Assembly (NCBI RefSeq): GCF_009569385.1
Contig: NZ_WBOF01000003.1
Location: 558,001-622,000, forward strand
Length of the DNA: 64,000 nt
Origin: Streptomyces kaniharaensis
Lineage (GTDB): Bacteria; Actinomycetota; Actinomycetes; Streptomycetales; Streptomycetaceae
Direction: 5' to 3'
Shown here: positions 17,660 to 25,889 of the stretch, piece by piece
How positions within the stretch are numbered: the first letter of the stretch is position 1
Layout of the letters: every line of letters starts with the position of its first letter
Made by a program: the position numbers and the translations under genes
Notes under the pieces: generated by a model
Told to the model about the DNA's origin: nothing
What the model saw: only the letters and a program-made list of their open reading frames with translations
Database searches by the model: none

Positions 17660-18265
17660 TCAGCGGGTCTCCGGCACGCCGAGCCGCGGCTCAGCCGTGA
17701 CGCCCCGGTGGTGCGCGAAGAACTGACGGTAGGTCAGCCGCCAGACCTGCTCCTCGCCGGTCTCGGCCGGGGCGAGGGCCTCGGCGGGGCGGCGCAGGTG
17801 TTCCGTGAAGCCGAGGCGGGCCGGGACGGCGGCGCTGGCGTGGTTGGCCGGGTCGTGGACGATCTCGACCCAGTCGACGCCGGGGAGGCGGAAGGCCTGG
17901 TCGACCAGGGCGCGCGCGGCCCGCGTGGCCACTCCGCGGCGGGTGGCGGCGGGGTGCAGCCAGTAGCCGATCTCGCGACCGTCGTCCGGGGTGCCGTCGC
18001 TCCGGAACAGTGAGCAGGCGCCGACGATGGCGCCGTCCAGCACGATCGCGTACGTGAACCCCTCGCCGCTCGCCCACTGCTCAGGGCAGCCGGCCAGGAA
18101 CTCGGTGGTCTTGGCCAGGCTGTGCTCGGCGACCCACGGCATCCACGGGCGCAGGTGCTCCAGCGACTCTTCGATGACCCGGAAGAACTCCGGAAGATCC
18201 GCCTCGCCGTCGAAGCGACGCAGCGTCAGGTCGCCCAGGTCGATCACCTGCTGTGGAAGGTCCAT
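17660..18265 (-). CDS. GNAT N-acetyltransferase (RimJ/RimL-like)
   Basis: About 201 residues. The fold is recognisable from LRRFDGEADLPEFFRVIEES at the N-terminus, HLRPWMPW, the central GYWLHPAATRRGVATRAARAL that forms the acetyl-CoA pyrophosphate loop (RRGVAT), and a C-terminal ARLGFTEH. Related enzymes acetylate ribosomal-protein N-termini, small amines or antibiotics; the acceptor is unknown. ATG 18265 fits the family start better than the in-frame ATG at 18301. No clear ribosome site precedes it. Confidence 0.88.
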   Translation of the reverse strand: MDLPQQVIDLGDLTLRRFDGEADLPEFFRVIEESLEHLRPWMPWVAEHSLAKTTEFLAGCPEQWASGEGFTYAIVLDGAIVGACSLFRSDGTPDDGREIGYWLHPAATRRGVATRAARALVDQAFRLPGVDWVEIVHDPANHASAAVPARLGFTEHLRRPAEALAPAETGEEQVWRLTYRQFFAHHRGVTAEPRLGVPETR

Positions 18266-18361
18266 GCAGGGAGGATCGTCTGCGGTGGCTCCCCACGGCA
18301 ACGGGATTACCCGGCGCCGGGTGGTCGCACGCGGGTACCACGCGTTCCCAGGCCGCCCTGA

Positions 18362-18399
18362 TTACGGCGTTTCCCCGGGGCGCCGAGGAAACGCCGTAA
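18362..18399 (-). terminator. Hairpin terminator after the baeRF gene
   Basis: Perfect 13-base arms at 18362-18374 and 18387-18399 with a 12-base GC-rich loop. It lies just beyond the stop of the minus-strand baeRF gene and before the start of the GNAT gene, so it should separate the two transcripts. Confidence 0.7.
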
Positions 18400-18412
18400 C
18401 CCGCAGAGCGGC

Positions 18413-19570
18413 TCAGCCGGCCCAGCGCAGCACGGCGCCGAGGCCGCCGGGCGGACCGGGGACGGTGTCCGGGACGAGCAGGGCCTCCGCCCGCACGTCC
18501 GCGGCGCAGCGCAGCAGGGCGTCGGCCGCGGGGGCCTGCTGCGGCTGGGGCACGCCCATGCTGCGGACGTCGCCGCGCTGGACGCCGATGTGCTCGGGGC
18601 GCGGGCCGGTCCAGACCGGGCGTTCGGGGTCGTGCCCGCTCGTCTGGAGGAGCAGCGCGGCGAGCTGGTGCTGCCGGGCGGCCGTGACGACGGCGGGGAT
18701 GCCCTGGGCGGCGGCGCCGGGTGCGGTCTCGGTGCCGTTGGCGTCGGTGGCGTGTTCGCCGGGGCGGCCGACGCCGACCCGGAAGGCGTCCAGCACGGTG
18801 TCCAGGTGGCGGCTGCGGTGGTCGTTCCAGGCGTCGGCGATGCGGAGGTCGAAGACGTCGCGGGCGATCCCGTCGGCGCGGCCGCCGCCGTCGACCTCGA
18901 CGGTGTCCGGACGCAGTTGCTGCGGCAGGCGCTCGTGGACGGCGCGGCGCTGGCGGACGTCGCCGGTGAGGACGAGCAGGCGGGCGCCGCTCTCGGGCCA
19001 GACCCGGGCGAGGTGGTCGGCGATGATCGTGGCGGTGCGGTCCCAGGTGTCCTCCACGCGGTGCCGGTAGTGCCATTCGTACCGGTCGGCGGGCGGGGCG
19101 CGGTGGCCGCGGCCCTGCCACTGGGGCCCTTCGACGGTGCCGACCTGCGCGGCGCCGCCGAGGTCGTGCCGTTCCAGCTGGGCGCCGGTGCGGTCGATGG
19201 CGGCGACCAGGCAGCTGGGAACCGCGTCGTCGAGCAGGCCGAGCAGCGGGGCGGTGTGCGGGAGCGGCGCCCAGGTGGCGGCGATGTCGGGCGGCGAGAC
19301 GGCGAGCGGGACGTCGAGGGTCACCTCGCCGTCCGCGGCGAACAGCGCGCGCCCGGGCGGGGAGTCGGCGGCCGGCTCCGAGGCGAGGTGGTCGCGGACG
19401 GCGGCGCAGGTGCGCTCGTCGGTGCCGAGGTCGGCGAGCCGGTGCACGGAGGCGCGATCGATCAGCGCCCGGCGCTGGGCGGCGTCCTCGGTGGTGCGGG
19501 AGGTGTCGAGGTAGACGGAGGCCCAGGGGCCGGGCCGGTCGAGCAACGGGGTGAGAAACGCAAGGTCCAT
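18413..19570 (-). CDS. Vms1/Ankzf1-like (baeRF) putative peptidyl-tRNA hydrolase
   Basis: About 385 residues of the bacterial archaeo-eukaryotic release-factor-like group, also seen in mycobacterial Rv2629 proteins. Recognisable parts are MDLAFLTPLLDRPGPWASVYLD, the central SCLVAAIDRTGAQLERHDLG, a WHYRHRVEDTWDRTA segment, GARLLVLTGDVRQRRAVHERL, and a C-terminal LLVPDTV. Eukaryotic Vms1 releases nascent chains from stalled ribosomes; a similar job here is inference. ATG 19570 has a strong site (GGGGAGG). The gene is flanked downstream by a perfect hairpin. Confidence 0.75.
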   Translation of the reverse strand: MDLAFLTPLLDRPGPWASVYLDTSRTTEDAAQRRALIDRASVHRLADLGTDERTCAAVRDHLASEPAADSPPGRALFAADGEVTLDVPLAVSPPDIAATWAPLPHTAPLLGLLDDAVPSCLVAAIDRTGAQLERHDLGGAAQVGTVEGPQWQGRGHRAPPADRYEWHYRHRVEDTWDRTATIIADHLARVWPESGARLLVLTGDVRQRRAVHERLPQQLRPDTVEVDGGGRADGIARDVFDLRIADAWNDHRSRHLDTVLDAFRVGVGRPGEHATDANGTETAPGAAAQGIPAVVTAARQHQLAALLLQTSGHDPERPVWTGPRPEHIGVQRGDVRSMGVPQPQQAPAADALLRCAADVRAEALLVPDTVPGPPGGLGAVLRWAG

Positions 19571-19776
19571 AACGGCCTCCCCGTGGTCAGTTGGGTTACT
19601 CGGGCACCTACCCGGCCCCGGCCCGGGGACACCCGGTGAGCCGCGCTTGGTGCGCGAGTTCGCCTCATGACCGCCGGCGAAGGCCGGCACGGCCGCCCGG
19701 CCGCCCCGGTGGGAGGCTGGTAGCAGGACGACTCGATCCCGACCGCTCACCAGCGGTCCTCGCTGCGGAGCCCGCG

Positions 19777-20325
19777 ATGACGACGAGGATTCTGCTGGAG
19801 GGACGCCCCGGCACCGGAAAGACCACCGCGATCCGCCGGTTGGCGGCGCTGCTGCACGCCCGGGAGGCGGTCGGGTTCACCACGGAGGAGATCCGCGTGA
19901 ACGGTGTCCGTGTCGGCTTCGCGCTGGAGACGCTGGCGGGCCGGCGGGCCGTGCTCGCCCATGTCGGCCTTCCGGGGCCGCCACGGGTCGGGCGGTACGG
20001 CGTCGACCTCGGGGTCATGGAGCAGTTGGCGCTGCCCTCCCTGGCGTGGGCCGTTCCGGACACCTCCGCCGCGCCGTCTCCACGGGCGCTCGTGCTCATC
20101 GACGAGCTCGGGCGGATGGAGCTGGCGTACCGCCCGTTCGAGGACGCCGTCCGGGTCCTGTTCGCGGCGGACGTCGACGTCGTCGCCACCGTGCGGGCGC
20201 AGCCCGGTCCGCTCACCGACGCCCTCAAGCAGCGCACCGATGTCGAGGTCCTCCGGCTCACCCGGGCGAACCGGGACGCCCTTCCGGCGGAGCTGGCGGC
20301 ACGCCTGGAGCCGGCCGGGCGCTGA
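19777..20325 (+). CDS. THEP1-type nucleoside-triphosphatase
   Basis: A 182-residue P-loop NTPase. Walker A is EGRPGTGKTT at residues 6-15, followed by the family signature GFTTEEIR and VGFALETLAGRRAVLAH; Walker B is ALVLIDELGRME; a late VVATVRAQPGPL closes the core. These are the marks of the DUF265/THEP1 family, common in archaea and patchy in bacteria, which hydrolyses NTPs in vitro; its cell role is unknown. No ribosome site is obvious; the ATG follows GGAGCCCGCG. The next small gene lies 28 bases downstream. Confidence 0.85.
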   Translation: MTTRILLEGRPGTGKTTAIRRLAALLHAREAVGFTTEEIRVNGVRVGFALETLAGRRAVLAHVGLPGPPRVGRYGVDLGVMEQLALPSLAWAVPDTSAAPSPRALVLIDELGRMELAYRPFEDAVRVLFAADVDVVATVRAQPGPLTDALKQRTDVEVLRLTRANRDALPAELAARLEPAGR

Positions 20326-20353
20326 GCCGGCGCGGCACGAGAGGACGCACACG

Positions 20354-20698
20354 ATGGCCCGCCACGGCCGGACGGCAGCCGCGATCGTCCGACGACGCGA
20401 CGACTGGAACGCCGGGCTGCTGGGCGCCTCCGCCCGCTGGGCCGAGCGCGCCGACCGGTGCGCCCGCTGGACCGCCCGAGGCGTCGAGCGGTGCCGCCGC
20501 TGGGCGCGCGAGGGAGCGGAGCGGCCCGGCGAGATGGCGCCCCCGTCGTGGTTCCACATCGCCCTCCCGTTCGGCATCGCGTGGTACCGGGCCGTCGGCG
20601 GCACGGCGCGGGCGTGGTGCCGGGTGGCCCGCCCGTCCTGCCTGATCCTCGCCCGCATCCTCCGCGGAGCACTCACCGCCCTGGCCTTCGTCCTGTGA
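20354..20698 (+). CDS. Small hypothetical basic protein
   Basis: A 114-residue protein I do not recognise. The first two thirds are Arg/Trp/Ala-rich with repeated RWxxR spacing (ASARWAERADRCARW, GVERCRRWAREG), probably one long amphipathic helix. The last third holds a hydrophobic segment (WFHIALPFGIAWYRAVGG) and ends LRGALTALAFVL, which could associate with the membrane. AGAGGA precedes the ATG. It lies close behind the THEP1 gene and may share its transcript. Confidence 0.5.
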   Translation: MARHGRTAAAIVRRRDDWNAGLLGASARWAERADRCARWTARGVERCRRWAREGAERPGEMAPPSWFHIALPFGIAWYRAVGGTARAWCRVARPSCLILARILRGALTALAFVL

Positions 20699-21139
20699 GG
20701 CGTCCGCCCGGCAGGCCTTCGTCGGCGCCGTACCCCTCCGCCGACTTCGACGTGGATTTCCAGCGGGTCGTCAAGTGGGCGGAGTTGAGCACCGCCGAGG
20801 CCTCGGCGGATCGCGGGGACGCGATGGCTCACGCGGAAGGACACGGACGGCGACCTGCACGTTCCCGATCTGACGGTCCGGCCAGGCGTCAAGCCCGCGC
20901 GCGAGCGAGGTGGGTGGGATCTAACCTGACGGTATGACCGCCCTGCGGCATGTCGGGCTGACAGCGACTCGCGGGCGGTCCCGACGGCACGGCCGCCGGC
21001 TCCCCTCGTCCGGTCGGGTGGACGCCCGGCGGGAGGCCGGCCCTGCCCGAAGTCCCTGTCCGACGGTTTCGCCCGAAGGGGTGCTCCGACAACCGCCCGT
21101 AGCGGGGCGTCGGCCGCAGCGCCCCGGGGAGGTGGGAGC
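20699..21139. other. Intergenic region, no supported gene
   Basis: This 441-base stretch has open frames on both strands but none with convincing composition or family features. One plus-strand frame (20740-20830) carries DFDVDFQRVVKWAELSTAE, which looks protein-like and could be a relic; it has no start of its own. The upstream region of the secreted protein at 21140 must lie at its end. Confidence 0.4.
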
Positions 21140-22042
21140 ATGCTCCGCACGACCGCTTCACGGGAGACCTTACGGAGGAGGAGAGCGGGGGCCCTCTTCG
21201 CGGCGACGGCTCTCACCGCCGCCGTCTGCGGGATCGGCCCGCCCGGCCACGCGGTGGCAGCCGGCAAAAGCGGGTCACCGGCCTCCGCCGCCCGGACGGC
21301 GCCCGTCCACGCGTGTCCGGACGAGCCGCTCACCCCGGGTCTGCCGCCGTTGAAGCCCCTGCCGAACACCGTGCCGCTGCCCGACCCGGTCCACCTTGCG
21401 GCCGGGACCGCGGTCTTCGGGGCCCGCTATCCGGGCAATACCCAGTACCTGGTGGCGCCGAGCGACTGGTCCTGCGACGTGGTCTTCTTCAGCGGGGACG
21501 GCGGCGAGCAGGCGTACATCCACCCCGGCGCCCACACGAACGACCCGCTCAGCGCCCAGTACACCTCGCTCGTGCAGGCCGTCTTCAACAGCGGCGGCGT
21601 GCAGACCGACGTCGACCTCGCCTGCCCCTTCATCCCGCAGGCCACGGCCCCGGCCCAGCCGGGCGGGCAGCCGGGCACGTGCCTGGCGAAGCCCCGGCAG
21701 CCCGCCGACCAGGTCCACGTCGTGCCGACCAACACCCCCGGCCTCTTCGTCACGGCGGTCGGTGTCCCGGCCGGCGTCCGGGAGTCGAACATCGCCGCGA
21801 GCCAACAGGCCCCGCCGTCCGGGCAGACGAATCCGGTGGTCGCCCTGGTGACCCTCCAGGGCCCCGGCGGCACGGCCCAGGAGATCAGTTGCGCGATGCC
21901 CAAGCCCGCGGCGACGGCGAACTGTCAGGCGAGCCTGGACTTCTTCCTCGCCACCAGCGCCGTCGGCCAGAAGCTGAGCAGCACCGATCTCTCTAACGCG
22001 ATCGAGAACCTGAACAACTTCCTCGCCTCCTACCTCGGCTGA
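21140..22042 (+). CDS. Secreted protein of unknown function
   Basis: A 300-residue protein with a signal peptide (RRRAGALFAATALTAAVCG, cleavage near AVAAG). The mature protein has five cysteines and a compact domain with DWSCDVVFFSGDGGEQAYIHPGAH, then GLFVTAVGVPAGVRES, and ends in a helical LSNAIENLNNFLASYL. I do not recognise the family. GGGGAGGTGGGAGC precedes the ATG, so the start is secure. It stands alone between two unrelated genes. Confidence 0.7.
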   Translation: MLRTTASRETLRRRRAGALFAATALTAAVCGIGPPGHAVAAGKSGSPASAARTAPVHACPDEPLTPGLPPLKPLPNTVPLPDPVHLAAGTAVFGARYPGNTQYLVAPSDWSCDVVFFSGDGGEQAYIHPGAHTNDPLSAQYTSLVQAVFNSGGVQTDVDLACPFIPQATAPAQPGGQPGTCLAKPRQPADQVHVVPTNTPGLFVTAVGVPAGVRESNIAASQQAPPSGQTNPVVALVTLQGPGGTAQEISCAMPKPAATANCQASLDFFLATSAVGQKLSSTDLSNAIENLNNFLASYLG

Positions 22043-22280
22043 GCCCCCGTCTTCCCCGCCACCCCATGCTTGTGCAGGTCAGCCGGGGCGGGCGCGAAGC
22101 CGCACTCGCACCGACCGTGTCTCCCTCGTAACCTGAAGGAGCGGGAACAGTGCACTACCGCACGAGCTCCCCCGATGCCGATCGTCCGCGCGCCGCCGCC
22201 CGTTCCCGGGGATTGAGGACCAGTCCCAGGTGCCGGCAGGTGCCATCGAGACCGACTCCTCCCGAAGAGGGTGGCGAGCC

Positions 22281-23849
22281 ATGAGGACCGTCAGTCCAGT
22301 TCGGCGGCTGCATCTCGCGTTCGGACTCCCGATCGCGCTCGTCGGGCTGACCGGTGTCGGCATCCTGCTCGGTGCCGTCGTGCCGGACCGCGGCGGCTCC
22401 CGGTTACCGCTCGTCGTCGCCGGGGTCGTCGCCATCGTCGTGTCGGTGGCCGTCTCCGTCGCCGTGATGGTGCGCACGGCGCGTGAGGTGGACGAGGTGG
22501 TGGACCGGGCGGAGACGCTGCGCCTGGCCTGCGACGAGCGCGACCGGCTGGATACGGTCGCCCGGTCCGTCGGCGCCACGATCCGCAACTGCGCCGACAG
22601 CGCGGCGGTCCTCGACAGGGCGGTGGAGGGCCTCGGCAGCGGCCTGGACGCCAGCTACGTGATGATCAGGCTGATCGAGGGCGACGTCGCCCCGGTAGTC
22701 CGTCGATGGCAGGCCGAGGACACACCGGTGGGCCCGGCTCCCGGCCCCGACCTGCCCCCGGTAGCGTCGCAGAAGCTGCAGGAGCTCTACGACGCGGGCG
22801 TCAGCTGGTACGTGGACGATTTCGGCGAGCTCCTCGCCGACTCCGTCGATCCCTCCGACGCGCAGGTGGCGACCGATCTCAGGGACCTGCCCTCCCGGCA
22901 TCTGACAGCCCTGGGCGAGCTCCACGCGGTCGCGGTCCTGGCCACGCCGTTCGGCGTCGGCGACACGCTGCTCGGCTCAGTGACCCTCATCCGCTCCCGA
23001 ACGGGGCAGGTGTGGCGCTCGGACGAGATCAGGGCCGCGGAGTCGGTCGCCGCCGGACTCGGCCCCGTGCTCCAGCTCGCGCGGCTCCGCGAGGCCGAGG
23101 AGCGCGTCACGGAGGAGCTCCGATCCCTCGACCGCGTCAAGGAGGAGTTCCTCTCCACCGTCTCGCACGAGCTGCGCACCCCGCTCAGCAGCATTTCCGG
23201 TTACCTCGAACTGCTGATGGACGAGGGCGAGGGCCGGCTCTCGCAGCGCCAGGTCAACATGCTCGAAGCCATGGATCGCAACGCCACCCGGCTGCAGTCC
23301 CTCATCGGAGACCTGCTCACGCTCTCCCAGATCGAGTCCGGTGCCTTCACCACCACCGCCCGGTGCCCCGTGGACCTCGCCCGGCTGCTGGATGCCACGA
23401 TCACCGTCATCCGACCGGCCGCGGACTCGGTCCCCGTCGCGCTGGAAGCGACCCACCCGCCGGATCCCGTCGTCGTCGACGGGGACGCCCGCCAGCTCCA
23501 GCGCGCGCTGATGAACCTGCTGTCGAACGCCGTGAAGTTCACCCCCGCCGGGGGCGCGGTCGGTATCGACGTCACCGCGGAGAACGGCCAGGCGGTCGTG
23601 AACGTCAGCGACAACGGGATCGGCATTCCTCCGGAGGAGCAGAAGTCGCTCTTCACCCGGTTCTTCCGGGCCTCGAACGCCACCGAGCTGGAGATTCCCG
23701 GTGCGGGCCTCGGCCTGTCCATCGTGCGGACCATCGTCTCCAACCACTCCGGCGACGTCCGGATCCGGTCCCAGGAGGGCAAGGGAACCAGCGTGACCCT
23801 GCGCCTGCCCCTGCTGGAGCCGAACCGCACACGAGAACCCAGCCGCTGA
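22281..23849 (+). CDS. GAF-domain sensor histidine kinase
   Basis: About 522 residues. Two membrane helices (residues 15-65) flank a short external loop, then a GAF-like sensor region (80-260), a HisKA domain with H-box STVSHELRTPLSSISGYLEL (phospho-acceptor His296), and an HATPase domain with N-box LMNLLSNAVKFTP, G1 DNGIGIPPEE, F-box FTRFFRAS and G2 GAGLGLSIVR. All catalytic boxes are present. No response regulator lies next to it, so it is an orphan kinase. ATG 22281 is chosen over an ATG 51 bases upstream because the family starts right at the first membrane helix. Confidence 0.88.
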   Translation: MRTVSPVRRLHLAFGLPIALVGLTGVGILLGAVVPDRGGSRLPLVVAGVVAIVVSVAVSVAVMVRTAREVDEVVDRAETLRLACDERDRLDTVARSVGATIRNCADSAAVLDRAVEGLGSGLDASYVMIRLIEGDVAPVVRRWQAEDTPVGPAPGPDLPPVASQKLQELYDAGVSWYVDDFGELLADSVDPSDAQVATDLRDLPSRHLTALGELHAVAVLATPFGVGDTLLGSVTLIRSRTGQVWRSDEIRAAESVAAGLGPVLQLARLREAEERVTEELRSLDRVKEEFLSTVSHELRTPLSSISGYLELLMDEGEGRLSQRQVNMLEAMDRNATRLQSLIGDLLTLSQIESGAFTTTARCPVDLARLLDATITVIRPAADSVPVALEATHPPDPVVVDGDARQLQRALMNLLSNAVKFTPAGGAVGIDVTAENGQAVVNVSDNGIGIPPEEQKSLFTRFFRASNATELEIPGAGLGLSIVRTIVSNHSGDVRIRSQEGKGTSVTLRLPLLEPNRTREPSR

Positions 23850-23898
23850 CACCACGCATACTCCCCCTGCCGCCCCGGCCGATCCAGCTCGGAACAAC

Positions 23899-23940
23899 TT
23901 GACAGTTGTGCCACTTTCTTTATTGTGGCAGTTGTGCCAC
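23899..23940 (+). promoter_or_regulatory. P450-operon promoter with two tandem palindromic operators
   Basis: TTGACA (23899-23904), 16 bases, TATTGT (23921-23926) form an almost consensus promoter. Two copies of the same element overlap it: GACA-GTTG-TGCC (23901-23912, over the -35) and GGCA-GTTG-TGCC (23927-23938, just after the -10), each followed by ACTTT, with centres 26 bases apart. The second copy extends to a perfect GTGGCA-N4-TGCCAC. This is the layout of a TetR-repressed promoter; the convergent TetR gene at the operon's end carries the same palindrome type upstream of itself. Confidence 0.7.
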
Positions 23941-24377
23941 TTTTCTTATCCGGGGCTCGCGCCCCCTCCCACCGCGCGATCCAGATCGGCTACGCCGTAG
24001 CCGGCGCCTACTTCGGCTGGCGCTGGGCGTTCGTCGAACACGGCCCGGTGTGGGAGCGCGCCGCGCGGGTGCTGGCCCAGATGGCCGTGCTCTCCACCCT
24101 GGTGCAGCTCGCCAGGTGGCGGCGCCGTCGCCGCACGGGCACCGTCGGGCCGCTCCGGCTGCCGCTGCGAAGCCTGCTGCTGGGCAAGTTGGCGCTGGTC
24201 GTCCTGGCGGCCGGCGCGGGGCTGCTGCTCGCCCGCTGGACGTCCGAGGCCCAACTGATCGCGGGAGCCGGCCTGTTCCTGGCGATCGCGCTGGGCGGCC
24301 CCGCACTGCACCGACGGCACGACGCCGCGTCCCCGCAATCCCTGTCCCCCGCCCGACCCGACCGGAGGCTTCCATGA
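23934..24377 (+). CDS. Small membrane protein leading the P450 operon
   Basis: About 147 residues, no family recognised. Hydrophobic segments at AIQIGYAVAGAYFGWRW, LLLGKLALVVLAAGAGLLL and LIAGAGLFLAIALGG, separated by a very basic RWRRRRR loop, suggest three helices with positive-inside topology. GTG 23934 lies seven bases after the -10 TATTGT with no ribosome site, so a leaderless transcript starting at this codon is likely. Another GTG at 23925 overlaps the -10 itself and cannot be used from this promoter. Its stop overlaps the P450 start (ATGA), so it is coupled to the P450. Confidence 0.6.
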   Translation: MPLFLSGARAPSHRAIQIGYAVAGAYFGWRWAFVEHGPVWERAARVLAQMAVLSTLVQLARWRRRRRTGTVGPLRLPLRSLLLGKLALVVLAAGAGLLLARWTSEAQLIAGAGLFLAIALGGPALHRRHDAASPQSLSPARPDRRLP

Positions 24378-25624
24378 CCGAGACGACCGCCGACCCGACA
24401 GACTCCACCGACCCGACCGACACCGTCGACCTTCCGGGCCTGCCCCGCGAGCGCGGGTGCCCCTTCGACCCGGCGCCCGGCTACGCGCACCTGCGCGAGT
24501 CCGCCCCGATCACCCGGATCGCCTTCCCCAGCGGCGGATCCGGCTGGCTGGTCACCCGCTACGAGGACGTCCGCGCGCTGCTGGCCGACCCGAGGTTCAG
24601 CTCGCGACTGTCCGCCGCCGCCCCGCATGTGCGCACCGCCGTGGCGGCCCTGCCGGAGCCGCTGCCCGGCGCCCTGCTGCGTCTGGACGAACCGGAGCAC
24701 GCACGCTACCGGCGCCCGGTCATGCGGGCGTTCACCGTCAAGCGCGTGCAGCAGCTGCGGCCCCGGATCCAGCAGATCGTGGACGAGCGACTGGACGCCA
24801 TGGAGCGGGCCGGCGGGCCCGTCGACCTGGTCGCCGAACTCGCCCTGCCGGTGACCTCGTTGGTCATCTGCGAGCTGCTCGGCGTCAGCTACGACGACCG
24901 GGAGACCTTCCACGGCCTGGCCGGGAGGCTGCTGGCCATCGAGTCCTCGCCCGAGGAGGGCCAGCAGGCCAGGGCGGAACTCGCGTCCTTCATCGCCGCC
25001 CTGGTCGCCGCCAAGCGCGAGAAGCCGGATGACGACCTGCTCAGCACCCTGATCGCGGAGGCCGACGCCGATCCGGACAGCCCGCTGACCGACATCGCGC
25101 TCACCGTGCTCGGCTCGCTGCTGCTGATCGCGGGCCACGAGACGACCGCCAACATGATCGCGCTCGGCACCCTGACGCTACTGGAGCACCCCGACCAGCT
25201 CGCCGCCCTCCGCGAGGATCCCGCCCTGGCCGACCGCACGGTGGAGGAGCTGCTGCGCCATCTGACGATCATCCAGTTCGGCCTGGTCAGGATGGCGACC
25301 GAGGACCTCACCCTCGGCGGCCGGTCGATCAGGGCCGGCGAGTACGTGGTGGCCTCGCTCCCCTCGGCCAACCGCGACCCCGGCCTCGGCATCGAGGACC
25401 CTGACCGGCTGGACATCACCCGCACCCCCGCCGCCCACGTCGCGTTCGGCTACGGCCCGCACCAGTGCCTGGGCCAGCAACTCGCCCGCGCCGAACTCCA
25501 GATCACCCTCACCTCCCTGTTCAGCCGCTTCCCCGGCCTGCGCCTTGCCGCCCCGGCCGAGAGCCTGCCCTTCCGCGACGACATGCTCATCTACGGCCTG
25601 CACCAGCTGCCCGTCACCTGGTGA
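24374..25624 (+). CDS. Cytochrome P450 (CYP105-like)
   Basis: A 416-residue bacterial class I P450. Marks: opening RGCPFDPAPGY, helix-C region DEPEHARYRRPVMRAFT, I-helix AGHETT at 253-258 (acid-alcohol pair), K-helix ExxR-equivalent EELLRHLT, and heme loop FGYGPHQCLGQQLAR with axial Cys365. The K-helix reads EELLRH, as in many actinobacterial CYPs. It overlaps the upstream membrane-protein gene (ATGA) and is followed by its own ferredoxin and reductase, a complete electron chain. The substrate is unknown; CYP105 relatives hydroxylate macrolides, vitamin D or xenobiotics. Confidence 0.95.
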   Translation: MTETTADPTDSTDPTDTVDLPGLPRERGCPFDPAPGYAHLRESAPITRIAFPSGGSGWLVTRYEDVRALLADPRFSSRLSAAAPHVRTAVAALPEPLPGALLRLDEPEHARYRRPVMRAFTVKRVQQLRPRIQQIVDERLDAMERAGGPVDLVAELALPVTSLVICELLGVSYDDRETFHGLAGRLLAIESSPEEGQQARAELASFIAALVAAKREKPDDDLLSTLIAEADADPDSPLTDIALTVLGSLLLIAGHETTANMIALGTLTLLEHPDQLAALREDPALADRTVEELLRHLTIIQFGLVRMATEDLTLGGRSIRAGEYVVASLPSANRDPGLGIEDPDRLDITRTPAAHVAFGYGPHQCLGQQLARAELQITLTSLFSRFPGLRLAAPAESLPFRDDMLIYGLHQLPVTW

Positions 25625-25656
25625 AGCAACCCCCGACTCCCCGACAAGGACACCCC

Positions 25657-25851
25657 ATGCGCATCACCCTCGACGAGGACCGCTGCTGCGGCGCCGGTAC
25701 CTGCGTCATGACCGCCCCCGACGTCTTCGACCAGCGCGACGACGGCATCGTCGTCCTCCTCGACCCCAACCCGCCCGCACAGCTTGCCACTTCGGTCCAC
25801 GACGCGGCCGCCCGCTGCCCCGCCGCCGCCATCCGCGTGGAGACGGAATGA
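25657..25851 (+). CDS. 3Fe-4S ferredoxin partner of the P450
   Basis: A 64-residue ferredoxin of the single-cluster type. The cluster motif is RCCGAGTCVMTAPDVF, with the last cluster Cys in RCPAAAIRVE; the position of the second Cys of a CxxCxxC motif is taken by Ala/Gly (CGAGTC), the pattern of 3Fe-4S P450 ferredoxins. It passes electrons from the FAD reductase encoded downstream to the P450. An AAGGA ribosome site precedes the ATG. Confidence 0.93.
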   Translation: MRITLDEDRCCGAGTCVMTAPDVFDQRDDGIVVLLDPNPPAQLATSVHDAAARCPAAAIRVETE

Positions 25852-25889
25852 CCACGCAGCCTTCCGGACCGGGCGAGGCGCTCACATGA
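25848..25889 (+). CDS. 13-codon bridging mini-ORF (coupling peptide?)
   Basis: A 13-codon frame starts at an ATG overlapping the ferredoxin stop (ATGA at 25848) and ends in a TGA overlapping the reductase start (ATGA at 25886). It reads MTTQPSGPGEALT. Its place suggests it lets ribosomes pass from ferredoxin to reductase by stop-start coupling across 34 untranslated bases; whether the peptide itself matters is unknown. It could equally be chance. Confidence 0.3.
   Translation: MTTQPSGPGEALT

Noticed and set aside
23925..23933. GTG start at 23925 for the membrane protein.
   Set aside because: It overlaps the -10 element of the best promoter and lies inside the operator; GTG 23934 fits the transcript start.
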